Source of the DNA: an uncultured Eubacteriales bacterium
Lineage (GTDB): Bacteria > Bacillota > Clostridia > Oscillospirales > Acutalibacteraceae
Reading direction: 5' to 3'
DNA length: 7,476 nt
Assembly: GCA_900320415.1 (NCBI GenBank)
Contig: ONSE01000041.1
Coordinates: forward strand, 1-7,476
Of the stretch, positions 1 through 6,175 are shown piece after piece (within the stretch, counting starts at the first letter, position 1; the number at the start of each line of letters is the position of its first letter). The notes beneath the pieces are model-generated. The model saw only the letters and a list, made by a program, of their open reading frames with translations, did no database searches and had not been told where the DNA came from. The position numbers and the translations under genes are program-made.

Positions 1-426
1 AAGATCGACGTTCTTCGCACGGTCACCATGCTGCTGATACATGATATGGTGGAAATCGACGCGGGTGACACCTACGCCTACGACGAGCAGGCGCAGCAGA
101 CGCAGCGCGAGCGGGAGGAACGGGCAGCGGACAGGGTGTTCGGGCTGCTGCCCGACGACCAGCGCGATCATTTCCGCGCGCTGTGGGAGGAATTTGAGGC
201 GTGTGAGACGGCGGAGGCGAAATTCGCCCATACGATGGACAACATCCAGCCCGCGATGCTCAACAGCGCGACGGGCGGCGCCGTCTGGGCGGAGCGGGGA
301 ATCAGGCTGTCGCAAATTCTCAGACGCAACAGCACCACCCCGCAGGGCTCGGAAACGCTCTGGGACTTTGCGCGCGATCATTTTATTATGCCGAACGTCG
401 AAAACGGTCAAATCAGGAATGAGTGA
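1..426 (+). CDS. HD-domain phosphohydrolase, C-terminal part (5' truncated)
   Basis: The reading frame is open from the first base of the window, so the gene starts outside it; the ATG at 28 is internal. The 141 visible residues contain H14-D15 followed by E18-I-D-A-G-D-T-Y-A-Y-D, the hallmark of HD-superfamily metal-dependent phosphohydrolases of the YfbR/HDDC2 (5'-deoxynucleotidase-like) group. The later D80 in a helix reading AHTMDNIQPAMLN fits the distal metal-binding Asp. The first metal-ligand His is missing because it lies upstream of the window. The likely role is cytosolic dephosphorylation of a nucleotide or related metabolite, but the substrate cannot be read from the sequence. The gene ends with TGA and converges on the rnf operon, with about 590 non-coding bases between them. 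The HD family call is firm; the nucleotidase role is family inference. Confidence 0.85.
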   Translation, partial: KIDVLRTVTMLLIHDMVEIDAGDTYAYDEQAQQTQREREERAADRVFGLLPDDQRDHFRALWEEFEACETAEAKFAHTMDNIQPAMLNSATGGAVWAERGIRLSQILRRNSTTPQGSETLWDFARDHFIMPNVENGQIRNE

Positions 427-483
427 GGGGGCAGCCTGAAGGCGGCCAGGAGTCTGTGCATCCGACGGAAACGTAGCCTCATC

Positions 484-928
484 GTCATTCTGAGCGCAGG
501 CGAAGAATCCCGTGCGAAACCTATCTTTTGCGCCGAACGCACATGACACTGTCCAACGTTTCTGTCTGATACTATTTTCTATATAAAACGCTTTAGGGGA
601 TCTCAAATAATTCAATGTCGTGCAGAAGTGCGGAAGATTTATGGCAGAATATTGTCAAAGCACCGCAGGAAGACCGACGTATTTCAAGAAGATTTGGCAA
701 GATGATGCCGTGAAGATTCCGTGCTTATGCGCGGTAAGGAATTTTTAGAGGTTCCCTTTATTCAGATGTCGACGGAAAATTTCGCAGAACAAGGCGGAGG
801 ACGCCGCAAGGCCGGCGCAGCGACGACGCGACGACAACGCAGTTATGCGGGAATTTAACGCGGCTGATGTTAATGAGTTTTATTAGAAGATAGTATGAGA
901 TCTCTCGCAGCGAGCGCTCCGGAATGAC
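484..928. repeat. Repeat-like non-coding element with inverted ends
   Basis: The left end (484-496) reads GTCATTCTGAGCG and the right end, read on the minus strand from 928, reads GTCATTCCGGAGCG. They are near-identical in inverted orientation about 430 bases apart. The right end continues into the GAGCGCTC palindrome (912-919). Inside lie further small stems, such as GGAA...TTCC around 738-755 and GGCG-GAGGA-CGCC near 795-807. No transposase is encoded. GTCATTCTGAGCG-type sequences are common dispersed repeats in bacterial genomes, so the segment may be a MITE-like element or two independent REP-like repeats. Copy number cannot be judged from one window. Confidence 0.45.
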
Positions 929-984
929 AGTGAGAAAAACGCTGCTGCTTCATAAACTGACTACTGAACCTCTCACTGACCACT

Positions 985-1014
985 GAAAACGGCTCCCCGA
1001 AGGGAGCCGTTTTC
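985..1014 (-). terminator. Intrinsic terminator of the rnf operon, probably bidirectional
   Basis: A perfect 13-bp inverted repeat (GAAAACGGCTCCC / GGGAGCCGTTTTC) encloses a four-base loop. On the minus strand the loop reads TTCG closed by C-G, the extra-stable C(UUCG)G tetraloop. The hairpin starts six bases beyond the rnfB stop codon. The arms end in TTTT in either direction, so it could end transcription from both sides. On the plus strand more T-rich sequence follows (CAACGTTTATTTTG); on the minus strand the U run is only the four bases inside the stem. It is well placed to close the rnf transcript. Confidence 0.85.
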
Positions 1015-1019
1015 AACGT

Positions 1020-1847
1020 TTATTTTGCTTTGTGATAGCCTTTCAGATCTGCGACAAGAATGCAGCCTGTCGTGCAGCTTCTGGCGCAGATCGCGAAGTC
1101 GGGGCAGTCGTGACACTTGTCGTAGTCGATGACCGCGAGGTTGTTCTCGACCTTGACCGCGCCGAGGGGGCAGACCTTCTCGCACTTCTTGCAGCCGATA
1201 CAGCCGCCAGAGCAGACCTTGCGCGTGACCGCGCCCTTGTCGCGGCTGCTGCACGCGACAACCACTCTCTCCACGTCCGCGACGAGGGAGATCAGGTGGT
1301 TCGGGCAGGTTTTGGCGCAGAGGCCGCAGCCGATGCAGTCGCGCGGATTGATGCGCGCCACGCCGTTTTCAATGCAGATCGCGTCCTTGGGGCAGACCGC
1401 AGCGCAGTCGCCCAGTCCCAGACAGCCGAAGGTGCAGCTGCCCTTGCCGCCGTACATCAGTTTGGCGGCGGAGCAGGACTCGATGCCCTGATAGTCCACC
1501 TTGTCCTGTGTGTGCTCGCAGTCGCCGGAGCAGTGAACGACGGCGACCTGCTCGACCACGTCGGCAAACTCCACGCCCAGCACCTCGCTGAGCTGTTTGG
1601 AAACGCTGTCCGCGCCGGGAATACAGAGGTTGGTAGGGGTTTCGGGATTCTCGCAGAGAGCCTTGGCGTAGCCGTCGCAGCCCGCGAAGCCGCAGGCGCC
1701 GCAGTTCGCGCCCGGCAGACAATCCCTGACCGCGGGAAATCTCTCGTCCTCCTTGACTGCCATCACCTTGGAGGCGATCACGAGAACGGCGGCGCAGATG
1801 ACGCCGATGATAACAACGGGGATGACCGCTGTGAGTATTGCTTCCAT
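1020..1847 (-). CDS. rnfB: RnfB, Fe-S electron-input subunit of the Rnf complex
   Basis: RnfB accepts electrons from reduced ferredoxin on the cytoplasmic face and passes them into the membrane part of Rnf. The 275 residues start with a single membrane helix (about 4-27), then the characteristic cluster motif C49-x2-C52-x4-C57 plus C75 within CLPGANCGACGFAGC. Next come C106/C110/C125 and ferredoxin-type sets C138-x3-C142-x5-C148-x3-C152, C171-x2-C174-x2-C177-x3-C181 and C216-x2-C219-x2-C222-x3-C226. The last set is irregular, C245-x2-C248-x5-C254-x3-C258, followed by TTGC262 rather than the usual CP. The ATG start has AGGAGG seven bases upstream. It is the last gene of the operon, 12 bases after rnfA, with a terminator directly behind it. 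Identity is very secure; ligand assignment per cluster is inferred from spacing. Confidence 0.96.
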   Translation of the reverse strand: MEAILTAVIPVVIIGVICAAVLVIASKVMAVKEDERFPAVRDCLPGANCGACGFAGCDGYAKALCENPETPTNLCIPGADSVSKQLSEVLGVEFADVVEQVAVVHCSGDCEHTQDKVDYQGIESCSAAKLMYGGKGSCTFGCLGLGDCAAVCPKDAICIENGVARINPRDCIGCGLCAKTCPNHLISLVADVERVVVACSSRDKGAVTRKVCSGGCIGCKKCEKVCPLGAVKVENNLAVIDYDKCHDCPDFAICARSCTTGCILVADLKGYHKAK

Positions 1848-1859
1848 CTTTCTTCCTCC

Positions 1860-2450
1860 TTACGCGAACAGGTTTTCAATCACTCCGCCGAAGCCGAGGA
1901 AGGAAAGCGAGGTGATCGCCGCCGCGACCAGCGTGATCGGCAGCCCGCGGAAGCTCTTGGGAACGTCCGCCGCCTCGATGGCGGAGCGCACGCCCGAGAA
2001 CATTACCATCGCGAGGAAGAAGCCCAGACCGCTTCCCAGCGAGTTGACCATCGCCTCGAGGAAGGTGTAGCCCTCGTCGATGTTGAGGATGGTCACGCCC
2101 AGAACGGCGCAGTTGGTGGTGATCAGGGGCAGGTACACACCCAGCGACTTGTGCAGGGAGGGAATGTACCTCTTGAGGACGATCTCAACAAGCTGCACGA
2201 GCGCGGCGATGACGAGAATGAACACGATCGTCTGCAGATAGCCCAGCCCGTTGGGGGCGAGCAGATATACTTGTATGGGGTAGGTGGCGGCGCTCGCCAT
2301 CAGCATGACGAAGATGACCGCCAGCGACATACCTGTCGCGGAGTCGAGCTTTTTGGAAACGCCGAGGAACGGACAGATGCCTAAGAACCGCGAGAGCACG
2401 TAGTTGTTGATAAATACCGCAGAGAGCAGTATGATAATCAGCTTGGTCAT
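1860..2450 (-). CDS. rnfA: RnfA, membrane subunit of the Rnf complex
   Basis: A 196-residue, very hydrophobic protein of the RnfA/RnfE/NqrD/NqrE family, with about six membrane helices. Full length is usual for the family. It begins MTKLIIILLSAVFINNYVLSR and carries the two diagnostic membrane cysteines: C26 in GICPFLG and C114 in TTNCAVLG. In Rnf and Nqr structures the equivalent cysteines of RnfA and RnfE together hold an Fe-S cluster buried in the membrane, which links the cytoplasmic and external redox centres to ion transport. The start codon follows the rnfE stop with no gap (TAAATG). An AAAGGAGG sequence lies 11 bases upstream, inside the end of rnfE, so translation is probably coupled. 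No unusual features apart from this tight junction. Confidence 0.96.
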   Translation of the reverse strand: MTKLIIILLSAVFINNYVLSRFLGICPFLGVSKKLDSATGMSLAVIFVMLMASAATYPIQVYLLAPNGLGYLQTIVFILVIAALVQLVEIVLKRYIPSLHKSLGVYLPLITTNCAVLGVTILNIDEGYTFLEAMVNSLGSGLGFFLAMVMFSGVRSAIEAADVPKSFRGLPITLVAAAITSLSFLGFGGVIENLFA

Positions 2451-3125
2451 TTATTCCGCAGCCTCCTTTCCGCAGCCCGCTTTGCCGCAGATCTCCGCCG
2501 AGGGACAGCCCGCGCAGCCGAAGTCCTGCTTCTTGGGCTTATGGGCGGAGAACTTGTTGACCGCCGCGATGAGCAGTCCGAACACAAAGAAGCCGCCGGG
2601 AGCCATCGTGAGGATCGAGATATGGTTGTCCGAGAGCACGGGGATCGGCATTCCGAAGAAGGTGCCGTTGCCGAACACCTCGCGGATAAACGCCATCAGG
2701 CTGAGGGCGAGGGTGAAGCCGGCGCCCATGCCGAGCGCGTCCACGGCGGAGTCGAATACCTTGTTCTTATTGGCGAACATCTCCGCTCTGCCGAGAATGA
2801 TGCAGTTGACGACGATCAGGGGCAGATAAATGCCCAGCGCCGCGTCGAGGGCGGGGGCGAACGCCTTGACGAGCATCTGCACCATGGTGACGAAGCCCGC
2901 GATGAGTACGATGTAGCAGGGGATGCGCACCTTGTCGGGGATCACCTTGCGCAGCGCCGAGATAACGACGTTGGAGCAGAGCAGCACCACGGTCGCCGCC
3001 AGACCCATGCCGAGGGCGTTGGAGATGCTGGTGGAGGTGGCGAGGGTGGGACAGGTGCCGAGCACGAGAACGAGCACGGGGTTCTCCTTGACCAGACCCT
3101 TGGAAAAGTTTTGCAGGGTGTTCAT
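2451..3125 (-). CDS. rnfE: RnfE, membrane subunit of the Rnf complex, with Cys-rich tail
   Basis: This is the paralogue and partner of RnfA, with about six membrane helices and the paired cysteines in GTCPTLATS (C25) and VVNCIILGRAE (C108) that contribute to the intramembrane Fe-S cluster. I choose ATG at 3125 (224 residues) because AAAGGAGG lies seven bases upstream. A GTG directly before it (3128, 225 residues) is in frame but only four bases from the ribosome site. The stop of rnfG overlaps this start (GTGATG). After the last helix and a short basic linker (KPKK), the protein ends in a hydrophilic tail with four cysteines, C204-x2-C207-x5-C213-x4-C218. This tail is not needed for the family fold, and its metal-site-like spacing is an oddity. 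Function of the body is secure; function of the tail is unknown. Confidence 0.95.
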   Translation of the reverse strand: MNTLQNFSKGLVKENPVLVLVLGTCPTLATSTSISNALGMGLAATVVLLCSNVVISALRKVIPDKVRIPCYIVLIAGFVTMVQMLVKAFAPALDAALGIYLPLIVVNCIILGRAEMFANKNKVFDSAVDALGMGAGFTLALSLMAFIREVFGNGTFFGMPIPVLSDNHISILTMAPGGFFVFGLLIAAVNKFSAHKPKKQDFGCAGCPSAEICGKAGCGKEAAE

Positions 3126-3643
3126 CACTTCGCCTCCTTTTCTTGTTCATACGCGGCAAACGCGTTGGCGATTGCCTTCTTGTAAGCGGTGGACGAGATG
3201 GTCGCGCCCGTGACGGTGTCAACGTCCGCGCACTCCGCGGCGTCCTTTCCCGCGTAGTTTTCGCTGTAGCCGCCCGCGTTGTCCACGACCTTGGAGCCGA
3301 TGCCGCTGGTCTCGGAGTGCGAGAGCGTCTTGATCTTGGTGAGCTTGCCGTCGAGGATGCCGCAGATCAGGCGGATATCGCCGCCGTAGCCCTTGGTGGT
3401 GAGCATGATGACATAGCCGCCGTTGTCCGCGCGGTACATCTCCGTCACGCCCTCGGCGCTTGTTTCGATCTGCGTAAAGTCCTTAGCCTCGGGCATGACC
3501 TCCAGCCGCGCCTCCTGCGCCGCCTTCTGTTCGGCGGCAAGGATGATCGGGGCAGTGACCGAGTTGATATAGGCGAGCAGCGCGGTGACTACCAGACAGA
3601 TGGCGCCCAGCACCGCGATGGGCTTGATGATATCCTTCATCAC
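3125..3643 (-). CDS. rnfG: RnfG, covalent-FMN subunit of the Rnf complex
   Basis: A 172-residue protein with one N-terminal membrane anchor (about 7-27) and an FMN-binding domain exposed outside the membrane. The flavinylation motif DTVTGATISS is intact, so T148 should carry FMN through a phosphoester bond. This attachment is made by the transferase ApbE, which is not encoded in this window. RnfG relays electrons between the membrane Fe-S cluster and the flavin of RnfD. The gene overlaps rnfD at its stop codon. GTG at 3643 has GGAGG nine bases upstream, while the next codon, ATG at 3640, is twelve bases away. I report the GTG, but the one-residue difference is unresolved. Length and motif are normal for clostridial RnfG. 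Confidence 0.95.
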   Translation of the reverse strand: MMKDIIKPIAVLGAICLVVTALLAYINSVTAPIILAAEQKAAQEARLEVMPEAKDFTQIETSAEGVTEMYRADNGGYVIMLTTKGYGGDIRLICGILDGKLTKIKTLSHSETSGIGSKVVDNAGGYSENYAGKDAAECADVDTVTGATISSTAYKKAIANAFAAYEQEKEAK

Positions 3644-4575
3644 TGCTCAACACCTCCGATCAGGGGCTTGGAGCGCGTCAGCTTCGCGATATAGGGAGTG
3701 AGGATGTTCATGATCAGTATCGAGTAGCTCACGCCCTCGGGGTAGTTGCCCCAGAAGCGGATGAGCACCGTGATCAGGCCGCAGCCCACGCCGAAAACGA
3801 GCTTGCCCCACTTGGTATTGGGGGTGCTGGCGTAGTCGGTCGCCATGAAGATCGCGGCGATCAGCAGGCCGCCCGAGAGGAGCTGACCGAGGACGTCCTT
3901 GCCGCAGACGAGCGACATCAGGGCGACCGTGCCGAGGAAGGCGACGGGGGCGTGCCAGGTGATGACGCGTCTGACGAGGAGATAGACGCCGCCGAGCAGC
4001 AGAGCGAGCGCGCAGGTCTCGCCGAGGGAGCCGCCGTGGTTGCCGAGGAACATATCAAGATAGGAGGGGACGTCTGCGCCCTTTGTCATCGCGACGAGAG
4101 GGGTGGCGCCCGAGACGGCGTCCATGTCGGTGAAGAAGCCCGAGGGGTTTACCCACCGGGTCATCTCGCCCGAGAAGGCGACGAGCATGATGATGCGCGC
4201 CGTGGCGGCGGGGTTCGCGAAGTTCTGACCGATGCCGCCGAAGAGCTGCTTGACGACGATGATGGCGATCACGCTGCCGAGCATCGCCTGCCAGACCGGG
4301 ATGGTGACAGGCAGGTTAAAGGCGAGGATCATGCCCGTGACGACCGCCGAGAGGTCGGAGACGGTGTTCTCGCGCTTGCAGAGCTTTTCAAAGAGAAATT
4401 CCGAGAGGACGCAGGTGCCGACGCAGACCGCGATCACCAGCAGGGCGCGCCATCCGAACAGGATCACGGAGGCGACCGCCGCGGGCGAAAGCGCGATGAT
4501 CACGTCGAGCATGATTTTCTGCGTGTCGCGCGGCGTGTGGAAGTGCGGCGACACGGAGGAGATTAAGCGGTTCAT
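3640..4575 (-). CDS. rnfD: RnfD, membrane covalent-FMN subunit of the Rnf complex
   Basis: A 311-residue polytopic membrane protein of the NqrB/RnfD family. Typical sequences include SPHFHTPRDTQKIM near the N terminus, NPAATARIIM (about 121-130) and TDYASTPNTKWG (246-257). The flavinylation motif DAVSGATPL is present, making T158 the predicted covalent FMN site. In Rnf, RnfD is thought to be a main part of the ion path coupled to electron flow. The start is ATG at 4575: AAAGGAGG lies seven bases upstream, the N-terminal sequence then matches the family, and it overlaps the rnfC stop by four bases (ATGA). The same frame is open 40 codons further upstream, but that extension runs through the end of rnfC and is not family-like. 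Confidence 0.95.
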   Translation of the reverse strand: MNRLISSVSPHFHTPRDTQKIMLDVIIALSPAAVASVILFGWRALLVIAVCVGTCVLSEFLFEKLCKRENTVSDLSAVVTGMILAFNLPVTIPVWQAMLGSVIAIIVVKQLFGGIGQNFANPAATARIIMLVAFSGEMTRWVNPSGFFTDMDAVSGATPLVAMTKGADVPSYLDMFLGNHGGSLGETCALALLLGGVYLLVRRVITWHAPVAFLGTVALMSLVCGKDVLGQLLSGGLLIAAIFMATDYASTPNTKWGKLVFGVGCGLITVLIRFWGNYPEGVSYSILIMNILTPYIAKLTRSKPLIGGVEQ

Positions 4576-5885
4576 GATTTGCCCTCCTTTTTCGCGTTCT
4601 GATAATTGCGCAGCACCGCCTTGGCGAGCTTGTTTGTCTGCACGAGCGGACGGTGCGCGGGACAGATGTAGGAGCAGCAGCCGCACTCCATGCACAGATC
4701 AACGCAGAGCTTTTCGAGATCCTCCGCGCTGCCCAGCTTGTAGGCTCTCGCGATCCCGCGCGGGTCGAGCCGCAGAGGACAGTGGTTGATGCAGGCGCCG
4801 CAGCTGATGCAGGGCGTCGTTTTGGGAGGCTTTGCCTCCTTTGCGTCCATCGCGACGATCGCGTTGGTGTTCTTGAGGATCGGGCTGTCGAGCGAGGGGA
4901 CCGCGATTCCCATCATCGGGCCGCCGTAAAGCACCTTGGCAGGCTCCGACTTGGTGCCGCCCGCCGCCTCGAGCACGTCGGAGATGGACATTCCGATCGG
5001 AGCGATGACGTTTTTCGGCTCCTTCACCGCGCTGCCGTCCACCGTCACGCACTTCTCGACCAGCGGCTTGCCCGTTTCGAGGTACTCCGCGATAAACGCG
5101 AGGGTGGTGACGTTGATGACGATCACGCCCACGTCCAGCGGAAGGCCGCCCTTGGGAATGATTTTGCCCGTGGTGTTGTAGACCAGCACCTTCTCGCCGC
5201 CCTGTGGGTACATCGCGGGAAGCACATGGACCTGAACGCCCTCCGTCTTTGCGGCGCGCTGCTGCATGGCGGCGATCGCCTCGGGCTTGTTGTTTTCAAT
5301 GCCGATGATGAATTTTTTGACGCCGAGGTATTTTTTCAGCGCCTCGATGCCGCGGAACACCGCGTCGCCCCTGTCGAGCATGGTGCGGGTGTCCGAGGTG
5401 ATGTACGGCTCGCACTCCGCGGCGTTGATGACGACCTCCTGAAAGACCGAGAGATCCTTTGTCACGAATTTGACAAAGGTGGGAAAGCCCGCGCCGCCGA
5501 GTCCGACGGAGCCGCTGTTCTTTACCGCGTCGATGAAGCTCGAAAGGTCGTGTACCTCAGGCGGCGTGATGGTTTCGTCAGGCGTCTGCAGCCCGTCCGA
5601 TTCGATGACGATGCAGGGCACCTTCGCGCCGTTCATGATGGTGATCTCGTCGATTTTCTGCACCTTGCCGGACACGCTCGCGTGTACGGGTGCGGAGATG
5701 TAACCGTCCGCCTCACCGATTTTCGTGCCGACCTTCACCTCGTCGCCGCGCTTGACCAGCGGCTTTGCGGGTCTGCCGATGTGCATGGACATCGGTATCG
5801 CCACCGTTTGGGGCGGCGCGAGGCGCACAGGCGGCTGTTTTGCCGTGTTTTTCTTGTGCGGCACGTGAATACCGTGTAATTTCAT
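4572..5885 (-). CDS. rnfC: RnfC, NAD(H)- and FMN-binding peripheral subunit of the Rnf complex
   Basis: RnfC is the soluble cytoplasmic arm that hands electrons to NAD+. The 437 residues fit the clostridial length. The N terminus begins MKLHGIHVPHKKN and leads into a barrel-sandwich domain (about 25-80). Next is a complex I 51-kDa-type FMN/NADH domain with the glycine-rich GLGGAGFPT (128-136) and NAAECEPYI (154-162), then an SLBB-like segment (about 265-320). Two [4Fe-4S] sets follow: C359-x2-C362-x2-C365-x3-C369 and C398-x2-C401-x2-C404-x3-C408. The long alanine/lysine-rich C-terminal extension of E. coli RsxC is absent, as is usual in clostridia. This is the first gene of the operon. Its ribosome site is poor (GGGGGAAAATT before ATG) compared with the AGGAGG of the later genes. 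Confidence 0.97.
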   Translation of the reverse strand: MKLHGIHVPHKKNTAKQPPVRLAPPQTVAIPMSMHIGRPAKPLVKRGDEVKVGTKIGEADGYISAPVHASVSGKVQKIDEITIMNGAKVPCIVIESDGLQTPDETITPPEVHDLSSFIDAVKNSGSVGLGGAGFPTFVKFVTKDLSVFQEVVINAAECEPYITSDTRTMLDRGDAVFRGIEALKKYLGVKKFIIGIENNKPEAIAAMQQRAAKTEGVQVHVLPAMYPQGGEKVLVYNTTGKIIPKGGLPLDVGVIVINVTTLAFIAEYLETGKPLVEKCVTVDGSAVKEPKNVIAPIGMSISDVLEAAGGTKSEPAKVLYGGPMMGIAVPSLDSPILKNTNAIVAMDAKEAKPPKTTPCISCGACINHCPLRLDPRGIARAYKLGSAEDLEKLCVDLCMECGCCSYICPAHRPLVQTNKLAKAVLRNYQNAKKEGKS

Positions 5886-5906
5886 AATTTTCCCCCATTC
5901 ATAAAA

Positions 5907-5916
5907 TGGTATACCA
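5907..5916. promoter_or_regulatory. Operator-like palindrome TGGTATACCA at the rnf start site
   Basis: A perfect 10-bp palindrome, TGGTATACCA, spans the predicted rnf transcription start. TGGTATACCA is the core of operators used by several GntR/FadR-family repressors (the UxuR/ExuR type is the best-known example). A protein bound here would block initiation. No GntR gene is in the window, so the cognate protein, if any, is encoded elsewhere. Confidence 0.35.
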
Positions 5917-5930
5917 ATACATTATAACAC
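5908..5930 (-). promoter_or_regulatory. Predicted rnf operon promoter (extended -10) and start site
   Basis: On the minus strand TGTTATAAT occurs with the perfect -10 hexamer TATAAT at 5926-5921 and an extended TGn motif in front of it. This places the transcription start near 5914 and leaves a leader of about 28 bases before rnfC. No good -35 box lies 16-18 bases upstream; the sequence there is ATACAA-like. That weakness fits either extended -10 recognition or dependence on an activator bound near -40. The assignment is from sequence only. Confidence 0.65.
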
Positions 5931-5950
5931 ATTGCGGGAAGGTTTGTATA

Positions 5951-5965
5951 TGTTAATTTTTTACA
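5951..5965. promoter_or_regulatory. Candidate activator site upstream of the rnf promoter
   Basis: TGTTAATTTTTTACA is an imperfect inverted repeat (TGT...ACA, with TGTTA against TGTAA). Its centre is about 44 bases upstream of the predicted rnf start, close to the position used by Crp/Fnr-type activators that contact polymerase at a promoter with a poor -35. It also resembles a degenerate Rex half-site pair. The match is not strong enough to name the binding protein. Confidence 0.3.
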
Positions 5966-5973
5966 GAAAGTCA

Positions 5974-5999
5974 GTTGTTTTTTATAAAACATAAACAAC
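5974..5999. promoter_or_regulatory. AT-rich nested inverted repeat between rnfC and the regulator
   Basis: GTTGTTT at 5974-5980 is matched by AAACAAC at 5993-5999, a perfect 7-bp inverted repeat with a 12-base spacer. Nested inside is GTTTT (5977-5981) with AAAAC (5986-5990) around four bases. The pair sits roughly 60-85 bases upstream of the predicted rnf start and over 100 bases before the regulator start. It could bind a dimeric regulator serving either promoter. No terminator-like context is present. Confidence 0.35.
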
Positions 6000-6104
6000 A
6001 TATGGGCATAAAGCCGCAGCGCTGCCCTTCCCTGCGCCGGGAACCGTTCTCGGATCGCGCGGAAAAAGCTGTGTTTCTTTCTCTCAAAAATACCGGTTCC
6101 GCTG

Positions 6105-6132
6105 TTGCAATAGCCGCAGAATGTGCTATAAT
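6105..6132 (+). promoter_or_regulatory. Predicted promoter of the Crp/Fnr-family gene
   Basis: TTGCAA (6105-6110) and a perfect TATAAT (6127-6132) are separated by 16 bases, and TGC directly before TATAAT gives an extended -10. Transcription should start near 6139, about 37 bases before the ATG at 6176. With both elements present, this promoter looks stronger and less activator-dependent than the divergent rnf promoter. Confidence 0.7.
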
Positions 6133-6175
6133 AGACAGGCTGGCTTTTTTGAAATAACGGACGGAGGTTGAGAAT

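Larger units (their letters stand above)
427..1019. other. Long gene-free interval between convergent genes
   Basis: I see no credible gene on either strand here. The only frames are about 30 codons long and have no ribosome site. The interval contains a repeat-like segment (484-928), a low-complexity stretch of ACTGA-type units at about 957-984, and the terminator hairpin at 985-1014. Base composition is visibly more AT-rich and uneven at about 570-760 than in the flanking genes, which suggests inserted or decayed DNA rather than a spacer native to either gene. Confidence 0.6.

Noticed and set aside
615..713. Small plus-strand frame of 32 codons in the gap
   Set aside because: No ribosome site, no recognisable sequence, and it lies inside a repeat-like element.
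766..858. Small plus-strand frame of 30 codons in the gap
   Set aside because: No ribosome site. The Gly/Arg/Ala-rich peptide looks like a by-product of GC-rich hairpin DNA.
1032..2384. A 450-codon open frame on the plus strand across rnfB and rnfA
   Set aside because: It is antisense to two clear rnf genes. Its translation is low-complexity, rich in Asp/Ala/Arg/Glu as expected from the reverse of GC-rich codons, and it has no recognisable domain.
4576..4695. Upstream extension of rnfD by 40 codons
   Set aside because: The extension reads through the end of rnfC in another frame. A strong ribosome site and a family-like N terminus sit at the ATG at 4575.
4653..5879. A 408-codon open frame on the plus strand over rnfC
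   Set aside because: Same reason: a mirror frame of a GC-rich gene, with no domain and no convincing ribosome site.
5951..5968. Rex (NADH-sensing repressor) operator upstream of rnf
   Set aside because: Only one half, TGTTAA, matches the usual TTGTTAA-n4-TTAACAA well; the other half is one base out of register. Kept only as an unnamed dyad.
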